NCBI GenBank assembly: GCA_028622995.1
Contig: JAJQJQ010000013.1
Coordinates: 3,224,001-3,288,000 of the forward strand
Source of the DNA: Panagrolaimus kolymaensis
Lineage: Eukaryota; Nematoda; Chromadorea; Rhabditida; Panagrolaimidae
DNA: 64,000 nucleotides
Direction: 5' to 3'
Translations under genes and position numbers: made by a program
Part shown: positions 1-12,307 of the stretch, piece by piece
Layout of the letters: every line of letters begins with the position of its first letter
Numbering within the stretch: the first letter of the stretch is position 1
Notes under the pieces: model-generated
What the model saw: the letters and a program-made list of their open reading frames with translations, nothing else
The model's database searches: none
Told to the model about the DNA's origin: nothing

Positions 1-120
1 TCGCTCTTCCAACCTTTGTTTGTCAATATTAAAAGTCATTCGCTTTAATCTTATTTGCTCAGTTTTTGAATTCAGTTCAGTGAGTTTTTTGAAAATAGCT
101 TCTTGTTATTTAGGTTGAGT

Positions 121-1951
121 ATGGCTACTTCTATTACGTTTAAAAATGTAAGATAATTTTCTCTTTTTTTTATGTAATTCAAATTTTTTAAAAATTTTTT
201 TTGTAGGGAAATTCTTTTGAAATTGATTGGAAAATTGATAAAATGTTATTTTTTGGAAATAAAACGATCTTGTCTGATTCGTTCATGATAGAGGGATTAA
301 AAAATGGTCAAGGGTATTTGAAATGTGCATTTGGATCTTATGCAATAATCATCTCTTTGGAAGTAGGTAAAGATGACAGCGTGGACTATGAAATTTTGTG
401 CAAGATTTATAATTTTAAAAGCCATGATTATTTTCGTAGTAAGTTTTTGAAAATTTTTATTGATTCAAAAGCATAAACTTTCTAATATATATAATGAGAG
501 AAATTTAATTTTAAAAAAATTTAAAAAATTTCTACCTCGGGATCAGAACTGTCGTCGATGTAACTAAATTCTTCGATTTTCTATTTCGAAGCGTCGAATC
601 GAAATCAAAAATCGATGCATCGATGTATCGAAATTCGACAGCTCTGCTCGGAACACACTTGCTTCACTTCATCAAGGGAAATTTTCAAAAAGTTTTTTTC
701 GTCCATAAAGATTGTTTACCCATGAATTTTTATAAATATTTCGATGAGTTTTTGTTAGAATCTATGACATGAGATCTTTTTGGAAGCTGAGATTTTTTGT
801 ATATGCGCTAATAATTTGACGCTCTATCCGATAGATAGATAGTATAATGTGTTTAACGGAAGGAGACAATAGTTGGGGTAAACGAAGCAAAAAACAACGT
901 TTTATGCTACTTCGAAGAATTTTTTCAAAACAGAAACTTACTTTAAAAATTACACATATGAATTTTGCATGAAAAATTGCATATCATATTCTTTATTAAA
1001 AGAAATAAAATGCTAGAAAAAAGCTAACAAGAAAATATAGCTAAATTGCGCACTTTTTAATTTTTACTTTCATGTCATGGATATTTTAAGTTTATGTTTT
1101 TTTCTTGTGCAACACTTATTCATTAGAGATGAAAAGTCTTAATGTATATGTAATCCTTGTATTTTTTAAGAAATTAACGGTAATCTCAAACAAACTGGAT
1201 CGATCAGACTTCTTTATATCGACACAGCTGAACTTCAAGATAGTTCTAAAGGTTATTTAATTCATGATGTACTTCATGTAGAAGTTGTTGGAAGCTTCAC
1301 TCGCCAAACCAAACCATTGTTTAATGATGCAGCGAGTTGGGGAACTCGATTATTTAAAAATTTTGTTGATAAAAATTTTGAGTTTAAAGCTGCTGAAAAA
1401 ACCATCAAGGTGTGTATCTTTTGTTCTTTGATTTATTAGTAATTATAAAAAAATTAAAAATTTTAGATTCACAAGCTTATGATTTCGGCTGAATCAACAG
1501 TTTTGAATAATTTGTTCCAAAATGCAAGTGGAAATCATTTGGATTTCCCTGAATTCAAATTTGATACTATAAAAGCAGCGGTTGATTATTGTTATGCTCA
1601 AGATATTTCAAGCTTCTTTGAAAATAATGATGAAAACGCCATCCAACTTTTAACTTTTGCAGATAAATATGATTTTCAAACTTTAAAAGTTTGTTGCTTT
1701 TTATTTAAAATTTTTAGCCCTTTATTTTTTAGCCAAAGCTAGAAAATTATCTCTGTAAAAAAATTACTGCCGGAAATGTTGGAAATATGGTTAAAGCTGC
1801 AAATAAAACAAATGCAAAACTTCTTTGGCAAGCTTGTGTAAACTTTGTTCGAAAATTGCTCAATAATAATTCCGGTGGCCCAATTATGGATATTTCAACT
1901 TTTGATGGTCAATTTCTTAAAGAAATCCTTCAACAATCATTAAAACCATAA
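121..1951 (+). CDS. MATH-BTB domain protein, 4 introns
   Basis: Exons 121-147, 207-438, 1171-1409, 1467-1688 and 1733-1951 join in frame. The N-terminal half looks like a divergent MATH domain, including a late strand reading YLIHDVLHVEVVGSF. The middle is BTB/POZ-like (KNFVDKNFEFKAAEKTIKIH, then FADKYDFQTLK). The C-terminal part (PKLENYLCKKITAGNVGNM...) matches the helices that follow BTB in this family. MATH-BTB proteins are usually substrate adaptors for CUL3 ubiquitin ligases, binding substrate through MATH and CUL3 through BTB; the family is greatly expanded in nematodes. That role is inferred from the family. The ATG at 121 is chosen because it opens the MATH frame; the 5' side runs close to the window edge, so an upstream exon cannot be excluded. 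Intron 2 (732 bp) holds a MITE. Confidence 0.8.
544..646. mobile_element. hAT-like MITE, 103 bp, in BTB gene intron
   Basis: Terminal inverted repeats CAGAACTGTCG and CGACAGCTCTG bound a TCGA-rich core. The flanking octamers CTCGGGAT (536-543) and CTCGGAAC (647-654) agree at 6 of 8 bases, consistent with an aged 8-bp target duplication. No coding capacity. Confidence 0.55.
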
Positions 1952-3158
1952 AAAATAATATTGCTTTTATTATTGCAAAATTTAATTTTTTCATTTGAGT
2001 TTTTTTATTGTGTCTTTCGAGTTTTTTTTCTGTACTGATTTTTCCTTCTTACATTTAATTATTTGTATAAAATTTAGCATGCACATAATCAGCATATTTA
2101 TCTTTTTCTTATATTGTTATAAAGATTGAAAGTTGGACATTACCTTTTTAATGTCACTCAAACCATCAATAAATATGAATAAAATCACCTTTTTTTCTAC
2201 GAAAGTTCAAACATGCTCTTTTTTTAGAATAATTATTTTTAATTTTTAAGCACCAAACTTCAAAAAAAAGAGAACCAAAATATTTAAACAAAAGAAGAAC
2301 AAACAAAAGTGTTAAAATAATTAACAATTAACAATATGCTTTTAAAAAAAAGCAACGTTTTCGTAGTTTGAAAAAAAGGAGACCAAGGCAGAAGAAAGAA
2401 AAATGTAGCAAAAAAAGTTTCAATGAATAACTTTGAAAATATGAAAAAAACTAACGATGAACAATCTTATTTTATTTTTTTTCTTCGAAAAAAGCTTTTC
2501 TTTGTTTCTTTTTAAAAAGCATGTCTTTCTTTTAGTTTTTGCAACAACAAAAAAGCAAGGTGTTTTTGAGAATTGATTTTATATGTAAAATTCGAGCAAC
2601 TAATTCTTATTTCTCGTCCCACGAAAAAAATAATAAAAAAAACCCAGAAAATCATAACCCTGAAATTTGGAAAAACGTTAACTTAACTTCCAAGGTCAAA
2701 ATAGTAAATTAAAGAGAGATAAATATAACAAAAATAACAGCGCAAATCCAACCATAAATGGTGGAATTTTCTTGAATTACTAACTATTTTTCTTTATAAA
2801 AACAATCTGATCTTAAACTCCCAAAATCTTTGAAGCATTGTTCGGGGCAATCAAATTCATGCTTTGGTCATTTCTTGGAAAATATTATATACATTTAGAT
2901 GATGTGTGTTATGTTATAAATGCACTTAACTACAATTAAAATTTTGTAAAATTAAAATGATCTCTGAAATAATTACCACTTTCACATAACACTCTACCTT
3001 GAAATTTATTTCCTTTAATTAAGGCTACAAATAATTACATAATAACATTTTTTAAATTAATTAATTTAACAAAATAGTAACTTTGTACTTAAAACATTTA
3101 AATAGCAAACAAAAAAGTTTGTTAAAACTACTTTTTTCATTTTAATAAAAAAATAATT
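1952..3158. other. intergenic, AT-rich
   Basis: Stop codons occur in all frames. Poly-A and poly-T runs dominate. I see no gene, repeat or RNA structure here. Confidence 0.6.
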
Positions 3159-4073
3159 ATGGTAGAACCTTTGGTTTGTATTATTTTTTCTTGGCATATT
3201 ATATGTTTATTTTTATCAATGTTAATTCTTTATTATTCAATGAATGTGTTATTTCGACGGCATCTTTTCTCGGAACACATGTCACCAACAATGTATTTTG
3301 CATTTGTGTATACTTTTATTTTTGGCTTTATATCATTAATTTATTATCCATATATGCTTATTTTTTGGAGCTTCGATGAAGTAAAGTACGATGCTAGAGT
3401 GTTATTTTTACTTGGAATAATACCAATTACTATGTCAATTTTCCATCAATTAATAGAATTTTTTCTTTGCCTCGAAAGAAGCATAATAATTATTTTTGGT
3501 TTTCGTTATACAAAAAAAGTTCATCAAAAAATATTTTTATTTTCGGCAGTTTTTATTGCATTATTTTTAATTGCTTCTTCAATTATTGGAGGATTCAAAG
3601 ATTACCCAAAGAGTTCAGTAACTAACTGCAGATCTGCGGGATGTATGATTCGTAACATTTCAGCTACCCTATATTTTAAAGTAATATTATCAAGTTTATG
3701 TTTGAGTGCTGCATTATGTCTGGCTTTACTCTTAAAGTATAAATTCTCTTCTGTGATAACTAATAATCAACATTCTAAAAAGATTAACCGAACCGTGCTC
3801 AAAATTATTATCATAACAGTTTCAAACGAAATTATTCCATTTATATTTATGCAAATATTTTTAAGGGTATTTTATTCTTTCATAAATTTTATGCATATAT
3901 AAAATTTTTAGGTAACTAATACAAACCCAAATAATTTAGTTTCATATAGTTCAACTTTATCTGCGATAACCATGGCAATTTCAAGTGGAATGTATTATCG
4001 AATATTTAAAAAAGTTCCACAATTTTCGATTAAAATAACTCAAAATCCAAATTTAAATCATCAAACTGAATAA
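3159..4073 (+). CDS. nematode 7TM chemoreceptor, family not assigned
   Basis: Two exons (3159-3866 and 3912-4073) give about 289 aa with seven hydrophobic segments. After TM3 comes a DRY-like stretch (CLERSIIIIFGFRY). A Cys pair lies in the second extracellular loop (TNCRSAGC). The tail after TM7 is polar (YYRIFKKVPQ). The small intron (45 bp, GTATTT...TTTTAG) sits just before TM7; without it the frame ends early inside the TM6-TM7 loop. It is most likely a G-protein-coupled chemosensory receptor of ciliated neurons. It shares no obvious sequence with the Srg-like, Sre-like or Srh-like genes nearby, so the subfamily is left open. Confidence 0.75.
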
Positions 4074-4547
4074 AATAATGTTTAATAATTTTTGCTTTTT
4101 TGTGCCATTGTCATCAGCGCTCGCTTTCTCGGTCACAAGGCTATAGCAGGCTTATTTAATAACGGCTAGAAGGTTTAAAAATTTTAGTAAAAGAATAAAA
4201 AAAATATTGTAGTTTAATTAAAAGGTGTAATTAAAAAAAAAGAAATTGGCGACGATAAAGTGAAGTAAATTACAACATACTAAGTATTTAAACTTTTGTG
4301 CTTCTTCTAGTTTCAAGAACAAAATAAAAAATGTATTTCGACGAAATAATTAGTTACTTACTGCTCAAATCTTACTCAACTATAAAAAAAAAGTATTATT
4401 TTAATAACAAATTCATTAGGTTAATTAATTTCTTTGAGTAATTAAAAATGGACATTAAAGTTCGGCAAAAATTGTATAATTACTATAAAAACAAATGGAA
4501 ACGGGCATTAAGGTTTTGTCTTATTTGTTTATAAAATTAACAAAAGC

Positions 4548-5574
4548 ATGGTGGAGATTTATATTGTAGAAATAATTAGGCTTGCGTCAAACATAGCTTC
4601 TTACATTTCACGAGGCTTAGAGCTATCGGTAGTTATATTTTTAACATTCCAATATTTTAAATCTAAGACTTATTATAATTCTGCTTATTTCTTAATTTTG
4701 AATACTGGATATATTGCTGATCTATTATTATTTATTAGCGGGATTATACCTTTTTATTATGAATTAGGGAGATATATCGGGCTTCTTCAGAATTGGCACT
4801 TAGCATATTTCTTAACAATTTGGAATGCGATTTTATGTTTGAATCGATGTACGGCATTGGTCTTTCCATTGAAGCATGATAAGGTAAGAAAATTTATAAT
4901 CAAAAGATTGAGTTTCGAAAATTTTAAATTTTCAGATATGGACACCATTTTCAATGTTTTTTGTCGTTCCATTTATGCTTCTCTTTCCTTTTGTTATAGA
5001 TGGATATCAATTTTTGGGAAATTTTACTTGCGCGGTTCAAAATTTTCAACCATGTTCATCTTTTCGACGCGATTATTATATGAAAGGAGCCATAGTTAAT
5101 GTTATTTTTAGCATCGCTCTAATGGCAATTATAACATTTTGCATGTATCGATCAAGCAAAGGTAAAACAGCACAAAATAATTCGCTTCATGCCAAAATTG
5201 AACGTCGATTAATTTACCAAGCAATTTTTTCATCCATTTTTCAATTGATTTATTTTATTTCAAAATACATTTCAGCCACTATTAATTCTTATAACGATGC
5301 ATTAATGCTTGCTTATCTCTCATATTTTATGTATCACCTTCAACATTTCGTTGTTATTGTTACTCATTTCATTTTTAGTCCATTATTTAAAAAAGCTTTT
5401 CTAAATTTTTATCATTTAAAATTTTTACAAAAAAAGATAATATTATTACTATTACCAATGTCATTAACTTTTAATATATTACACCCCTTCTTTGAAAGCT
5501 TATGCATATTTGATGTTATGTGTGATGTTTTTAACCCAAGCCATTATTACTCTGATTGTTTGTCCAATTATTAA
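4548..5574 (+). CDS. Srg-like 7TM chemoreceptor, copy 1
   Basis: Exons 4548-4883 and 4936-5574 give 324 aa. The TM3 end reads LNRCTALVFPLKHDK-IW, very like the NR...FP...K-W signature of the nematode Srg family. The 52-bp intron splits it between K and IW. The C-terminal segment (HFIFSPLFKKAFLNFYHL) closes TM7. It has strong identity with the gene at 6020 over the whole length, with the intron at the same codon and even similar intron sequence, so the pair is a tandem duplication. The tail after LKFLQK is longer than and unrelated to that of the paralog, which suggests that one C-terminus has drifted. Predicted role: sensory GPCR. Confidence 0.82.
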
Positions 5575-6019
5575 ATATTTTAAAATAAACGCATGTATAA
5601 ATTATTTACATACATATAAAATAACTTTTCAACAAAGATATTAGGCATAAACTTTTAAACTTATTCAAACACTTATAAACAACACAAAACCCATGAAAAA
5701 TGATTTTTTCCTTGTTTTAGTTCGCTAAACACATGCGGCGACATTCACACTTTTTGGAAGTAAAAAAGTCCCAAACCGACTGTTCAACTCGCTCTGGAAT
5801 TTTTGTGGAGACACCCACCCAGTACAACAGTACAAAAGATTAAATTTCGAATTTTAGGTTCTCACCTCTAAACAAAAGCGGTTCTATTTATTAATAATAA
5901 AATTTTTTAAATAATTAAAAGTACGCTGTAGTTAAGTTCTTTGCGCTAAAGCACATTAATAAACAAAACAAAAAACACTACACTGTAAATTGAACATTTA
6001 TTTTTTTCACTTTTAAATC

Positions 6020-6983
6020 ATGGTCGACCCTTCAATTTTGGAAATATTCAAAAACACTGATAAAGTTGTATCGTACTGTACACGAGGCATGGAATTATTT
6101 GTTGTCATATTTTTAACTATTCATTTTTTTAAATCTAAAACTTTTTATAATTCTGCTTATTTTGTGATTTTAAATATTGGATATATAACTGATTTGTTCA
6201 GATTTATTACTGAAAATTTTCCTTTTGATAGTTTATTTAATGATGGTGCAGTTATTTATAAATACACTCAAGTTATTCATAGTTGGCATAACACCTATTT
6301 TATTACAATTTGGAATGCAATTTTATGCTTAAATCGATGCACGGCTTTGGCCTTTTCATTAAAGCATGATAAGGTAAGAAAATTTTTAATCAAAAGAAGA
6401 GCTTTGAAAAAGTTTAAGTTTTTAGATCTGGACTTCATTTGCTATGTTCTTTATAATCCCTTTTATGCTTTTATTTCCATTGATCATCGATGGATATACA
6501 TTTTTAAATTTTCCTTACTGTGTTATAAATTTCGAAGCATGTTTATCATTTCGTCACGATTATTATATGAAAGGAACCATAGTTAATGTTATTTTTAGCA
6601 TCGCGCTAATGTTAATTATTTCATTTTGCATGTATCAGTCTCGAAACGAAAATGCTCAAACTCATACACTTCATGTCAAAATTGAACGTCGCTTAATTTA
6701 TCAAGCAATTTTTTCATCCATTTTTCAATTACTCTATTTTATTTTAAGATTCGTTTCATCCATTAAGTCTATGGAGAAGGAAGTTTATTTGTTTGTTTAC
6801 CTCTCCGCTATCACTTATAATCTTCAACATTTTGTTGTTTTGATTACACATTTTATTTTTAGTCCATTGTTTAAACAAGCCTTTCTTAATTTTTATCATT
6901 TGAATTCCTTAAATCGAAGTAGGATTACATTTCTCTCCAAAACTACTGGACTCAAAACTTCTAATCCCAAAATTAACATATAA
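6020..6983 (+). CDS. Srg-like 7TM chemoreceptor, copy 2
   Basis: Exons 6020-6373 and 6426-6983 give 303 aa. It is the tandem paralog of the gene at 4548: same NRCTAL...LKHDK-IW signature, same intron position between K and IW, same TM5 region (DYYMKG.IVNVIFSIALM) and the same FSPLFKQAFLNFYHL end. The second residue of the FP pair is replaced (LAFSLKH). A short fragment of a third copy lies at 39566. The upstream sequences of the two intact genes are not alike, so their expression may differ. Confidence 0.82.
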
Positions 6984-7249
6984 ATTTATTAAATTGTTGT
7001 GAAGAGGAAAATAAATCTGTAAAGTATTTGATAAAAAGCAAGCAAAAATTCCTTATAAAAAGGGTTATTTTTAAAAAATGTTCAAACAAACAATGCATAA
7101 TCAAATTTTTTCAAATAGGGGTCAACAAAAAAATTCTTCGATTTGGCTGTAACTCTCAATATATAGTAAAAGTCAGAAGTTTTCGAACATATATTTTTAA
7201 AATAGTTTACTGTAATTAGCTATATGAAAGTGTTAGCTCCTATTATTTT

Positions 7250-8200
7250 GGCTGATATACCGTTTTGGTAAGAGGCATTTTTTGTGTGGCTAAAAACCAT
7301 TTTTTGATATCAACTTTACTTAATGATTTTAACAAACAAAAAATTGTGATTGGTCAACGATTTTTGGCTGCTTATGTATACATTGTCGAGTTTAAAGATA
7401 TCTAAAAATGATGAGCCTGGAATTGATATATGCAGTAATACATATGTTTAACATAACCTCTTGAACTTAAAACTCATAGAAACTTTAAACTAGGATTTTT
7501 TATGTTCTAATAGTTTATTTTACTTCCATATTTTTTTTACTTTTATTTTTTCTTACGGTAAGAAAGTTTTTATCTACAATTTTGAAGTTTTTTCAATTTT
7601 TGTATATTGAAACTAATTATTTCCATTTAAAGGCTTTTAAACATTTGAACTTGAAGCCTCACATTTTTCAATTCCTGTTCTTATTTCTATTTAATCCTCA
7701 TCGTAATTCGAAAAATCCTTTTTTGTATGTTATTTTCCATTACCTATATTGCCCACAAAAGTTTTTTTATTTTTAAACAACACGTAACTACGTTTTTTGT
7801 TTTTGTTTAGCTTGAGAGTCAATAAGGAGGCGTTGAGCTTTTTGTTTCCCAAATTAAAAAAAATATACATATAACTTTTCCAAGTATCAATTATATGAAT
7901 AAATTAAAAAAGAAGGGATACAAAACATACTTTAAATAAAAATAATTTAAATTTTTTAATAATGATTGACACATAAATAATGGATAGATTAAAATACTCT
8001 TCTTATATAGCATCGTACAGTTGTAGAAAATATGAGTTAGCGAATGGCATCGAATTTTTTATTCTCCAACAGCAAAGTACGCCATGCAAGATGTCAAGCG
8101 GCTATTTTGGCTTTGTATGCCTTTTATGTAAGAAAATGCTTATTTCAATCTACAAATTATAGCAAATGTTTTTCACACGAATGACCTTATTTTCATGTCC
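7250..8200. repeat. duplicated non-coding segment, copy 1
   Basis: About 950 bp that aligns collinearly with 38447-39340. Shared landmarks are GCTGATATACC, TATACATTG..GAGT, TTCTTGAACTTAAA, CATTTGAACTTGAAGCC and TGTTTTTCACACGAAYGACC. Similarity stops at 8200, exactly where the 171-bp tandem repeat begins. No reading frame is conserved between copies, so it is treated as non-coding. Confidence 0.7.
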
Positions 8201-8671
8201 ATTATTACCGAAAGGAAGAATAAGAGGAGATTTATTTAAATAAAATAAAGACAATTTATCTTGACATCTTTCAAGACCCAAAAAATAAATCACAAAGAAA
8301 ATTGGAAGAACTTTGCATTTTGGTTTTTAAAAAAGAATTTTAATTATTTTCTGTTTTTAAAAATTCCATTCATTATTACCGAAAAGAAGAATAAGAGGAG
8401 ATTTATTTAAATAAAATAAAGACAATTTATCTTGACATCTTTCAAGACCCAAAAAATAAATCACAAAGAAAATTGGAAGAACTTTGCATTTTGGTTTTTA
8501 AAAAAGAATTTTAATTATTTTCTGTTTTTAAAAATTCCATTCATTATTACCGAAAAGAAGAATAAGAGGAGATTTATTTAAATAAAATAAAGACAATTTA
8601 GCTTGACATCTTTCAAGACCCAAAAAATAAATCACAAAGAAAATTGGAAGAACTTTGCATTTTGGTTTTCT
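8201..8671. repeat. 171-bp tandem repeat, about 2.75 copies
   Basis: Units start at 8201, 8372 and 8543 with ATTATTACCGAAA; spacing is exactly 171 bp. The units are nearly identical, so the array is young. The last unit is cut after TTTGCATTTTGG. An ORF on the minus strand through the last unit is incidental. Confidence 0.9.
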
Positions 8672-8836
8672 TTTTTTTTTTGTCTTCCATATATATACTT
8701 CTTTGTCACATTTTAACCCAAAAATATCCAAATCTGTTTGCAAGAAATTTCTATTTTTTAAGGCATTAAATTATAAAACTTCTATTTTTGTGTAAATATC
8801 CACTTCTATTTTAAAAATCTAATAACATTTTTATTT

Positions 8837-9031
8837 TATAATGTAAAGGTGTTAATTCAAAAGTTTCTTAGAATAATTTTTTACATATATTTATCTTTTC
8901 AAAATTTAATTTTCAAAGAGTTGGTTTTTCTGAACGCAAAAATTTTAAAATTTGTTTTTAAAATTCTACACAGACAAATATATGTAAAAAATTATTCTAA
9001 GAAACTTTTGAATTACCACATTTACATTATA
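8837..9031. mobile_element. palindromic MITE, about 195 bp
   Basis: Left arm 8837-8893 and right arm 8975-9031 are near-perfect inverted repeats of about 57 bp, both containing AAAAGTTTCTTAGAATAATT (right arm as reverse complement). The ends read TATAATGTAAA and TTTACATTATA, compatible with a TA target duplication as in mariner-type MITEs. The centre is AT-rich and non-coding. Confidence 0.6.
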
Positions 9032-9549
9032 CTTATATAAAAAAATACTTTTCCTTAGAAAACATGATTTCAGAATTCACACCAATCTTGGCATTGCTTG
9101 GCATCAGAAAAAGGTCGTTTGTAAAAAAAAGCTGTTCCGGCACGTTTATAGAGGAGATTCAGAGCTACATTTTGTTTGTTGATATATTTCAGCGCTTTAT
9201 ATTGAAAAATTGAATGGATGCAAAAAATTTTTTTTAATTTTAAGAAAAATGACATTGAAAAATTACTAACAACCAAAAAATTCTAAAATGATGGAACAAC
9301 AACAAAAGCAGCTGTGGTCGTTATCTTACTTTTCTCTTCTTAGAAATAAAAAAAACAAACAAAATGCCGCAGCTGCAGCTGTCGCCGTTCATCATTTCAA
9401 AGACCAAGGGTCAGAGAAAAAAAAACATCCCTCCAGTTTTTATTCAAGTTTATTTTTGCATTGGTTGTTGGTTGGCCGCCATTTTTTTTAAATTTGGATT
9501 TCTTTTTTTGTTGTTGCATTAATTCTGATTTTAATTTAATCAAGCTATT

Positions 9550-10681
9550 ATGAAATTATTATTTATTCTTTGTTTAATTTCCCTTTTCACCTTTGGTTTG
9601 ACGGGTCTTAGCAGCGGAGTAAAATATTTACTTACATTCAATATTGCCTTAAAGCATATAACTCGTTATTTTGAACGTCATCCAAATGCTATCAATCGTA
9701 ATAATCAAAATCAAGAATGGACGGAATCTCAAGAAGCATTTCGAAAATATCTTAATGGATTGATGCCCAAAATTCGAAACCTTTCAAATAATAATCAAAC
9801 CACTGATGATGATGAACTTGGACGTAATTTTTTTTTGTTGGGTTAGCTTTATTAAACTAATTCCTGCTTCTTTCTTTTTTTAGTTTTGGAAGACCTTTTT
9901 CCGGTGACTTTTATTGTTCAAAACGAGAAAATTTCTTTTGACCTCAAAAATTATCTCCCTGAAATTTTATTTCCTGCCATTGCAAAAGTTGCTGAAAAAT
10001 CTTATCTTGACCATTTTTGCATTGAAGGTTAATTTTTAATTATTTTTTTGCCAATTATATTTATTGTTATTATATATTTTTTTAAATTTTAGATTTTGGA
10101 ATTAGTCATTATTTTTATCCAAATGATGAAAGTATTGTTTTATTGCTTCCCTTTATTATCGATAATCGAAATTCAACGATCAATATTTATTTTCGATGCT
10201 CTTTAAATCTGGTTTCCCATCTTACAATTGCCAAAATTCGAAATTTTGCCAATTGGGAATCAACTGATGATTATGAAATTCATGGTAAATTTGAAAGGTT
10301 AGATTTAATTAGCTAATTCAAATCTTTTTTAAGATCTAAAAGATTTTTTTCCTGTAACTTTCACGTTTTACGGCCAAACCTTAACTTTACCACTAAGCAA
10401 TTATCTTCCTGAAACATTATTTCCTGCAATTGGGAAGGCTCTCGAAAGACCAAATCTTGATCATTTCTGTATTAAAGGTTAATTTTTAGATTAAATTTTG
10501 TTTCTTTGAAGACTGATGATTGTAATAATTCTTTCTCATTTTTTTAGTTGCCAGCAATAGTTATGCAGTAACCAAAAATGATGAAAGTTTATCCATGTTA
10601 TTACAATTTTTAATCAATCGAAATCAAAGCTCAATTGAAATTTTGCTCTGCCCTTTGGACCTTAATCCGCCAATGCAATAA
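9550..10681 (+). CDS. secreted protein with duplicated two-exon module
   Basis: Five exons (9550-9823, 9884-10027, 10093-10284, 10334-10477, 10548-10681) join to 295 aa. It begins with a hydrophobic signal peptide (MKLLFILCLISLFTFGLTG) and has no later membrane span, so it is probably secreted. Exons 2 and 4 are both 144 nt and clearly homologous: EDLFPVTF / KDFFPVTF, then NYLPEILFPAI / NYLPETLFPAI, then LDHFCIE / LDHFCIK. Exons 3 and 5 also resemble each other around NDES.V-LLPFII / NDESLSMLLQFLI. All four introns are phase 1, so each module is a symmetric unit that can be copied without frame loss. I do not recognise the family and assign no function. Confidence 0.75.
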
Positions 10682-11183
10682 ATCAAGAACTTTGTGTATT
10701 ATGAATTGAGTTAAAACAACTTGCGTTGATTTATTTAAATTTTGCTTTTTCTCGTTTCTTTTTTTGGTTTTTTTGATGCGCTTGAAGATTTACATTGATA
10801 CACAAAAAAAATTGTTTCGTGTTTTCAAAGCTTGTTTTTAAAATAAAAATCAATCAAAGTTTCTCATGAGTGACGCTATGTATAAAAAAAACAAACACTT
10901 CCGTAAATTTGTTAAAGGATTAACAAAAACAACAACTTTTTTTGTTATCTCACCTTTGAAGCTTTTTGTTTTTAAAAATAAGAAAGAAGCAAAAATGCTT
11001 GACATAGGTGGCGGCGTTTTAAAGAAAAGAAACAAAAATCCACCACTCGAAATTTTATTTTATTTATTTTTGCATTTGTTTCACCGCCATTTTTTTAACT
11101 TAGTTTTCTTTTCTTTTTCTTTTTTGCATCGATCGACAACTTTGAAAATCATTAACATTTTATTTTTTCAACTTTTTGCTCAA

Positions 11184-11550
11184 ATGAATTTTATTCTTGC
11201 CATTTTTTGTTTTCCATTATTACCATTGACCCTTCTTTAACCCATTTTACTGTGATGACTTCTTTACGTACTTCGAGAGCCGCCATGCACGCGTTTGATC
11301 GTCGTAATCATCATCACAATCAAGCTAATCCAATGAAAACAAAAAAATATTCAACAAAACATTTAAAAAAAAAGAAGCTTGAAGAGCTATAGCTTAAATT
11401 GGAGATTATGTATGCCAAAACTCAAACAACCATCATCGATGGTAATGAAAAATTCAAGGTAATATTTAAGCGGGTAAGCAGCGTCCATTAACTAATTCCT
11501 TTTTTTCTTTTTTTTAGATTGACAATAAGTTTCGTAATAACTTTTAATTT
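11184..11550 (+). pseudogene. possible decayed small secreted-protein gene
   Basis: ATG at 11184 opens a signal-peptide-like stretch (MNFILAIFCFPLLPLTLL) that stops after 18 residues. A different frame then runs through RTSRAAMHAFDRRNHHHN... to a TAG at 11390-11392, and the same frame continues KLEIMYAKTQTTIIDGNEKF to a plausible donor at 11460. The DNA just upstream (11050-11090) resembles the DNA upstream of the 9550 gene (a TTTATTTTTGCAT..GCCGCCATTTTTT block). One frameshift and one stop would have to be explained, so a broken copy is more likely than a working gene. No family recognised. Confidence 0.2.
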
Positions 11551-12307
11551 TTATTCCCAGAATGATTATCCATGTTTTCAATTTAAATTAGACACGGTTT
11601 TGTTTATATATTTCGAAAAAATATTTCTCTACATGCATCAAAAACAAATTGTTTTAAAGTGGAACGAACCTTGCGATGGAATACCAAAAAAGTGAATGTT
11701 TATTATATGACTCAAGTTCTATGATCAGGTATTAAATAAAACTAAACCTTTTTTTGTTTTTTATGTTTATAAAAATTTTCTTTTCAAATATTGGATACGA
11801 TGATTAATTTGGGAAAGGACTATTTAAATATCTTTGAAATAATTTTAAACATAGCTTTCCTTTTTTGTTTCTAAAAAAGGTTTAAATATTAAAAAGAACA
11901 CATTTTTTTTATAATGAAAACCAATGCAAATTTATTTCTTTTCAGCTGATATTTTTTTTATTTTTTTAATGTTGTAAAATTCTAAGAAGAATAAAAAAAT
12001 AGTAACTAAAATATTAAAAAATAAAAAGAGCAAACCGAAGAAAAGTGTAAAACCAGGATGCTTTAAAAAGCAGCATTTTTCGTAGTTTTTTGAAAAAGAA
12101 AAATTGAGTAAAGCAGAAGAAAAATAAAAGGCTCCGAAAAAAAGTTTCAATGAATAACATTTTAAAATGAAAAAAAATAATGATACATCGTTGTTTTTAT
12201 TATTATGAAAAAAACTTTTTTCTCCTTATTTTAAAGCACATCTTTCTCTCAGTTGTTTTTAAAAATGAAAATTTTTTATAACAAAAGTATCGCCAACATT
12301 TAGATAA

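Noticed and set aside
8201..8671. CRISPR-like array
   Set aside because: Units are contiguous 171-bp tandem copies without spacers, in a eukaryotic context.
9288..9491. 67-aa ORF (MMEQQQKQLWSL...) before the secreted gene
   Set aside because: Low complexity, no splice link to 9550, no relatives recognised.
10866..11240. 124-aa ORF upstream of 11184
   Set aside because: Lys/Phe-rich from A/T runs; opposite-strand frame is equally long.
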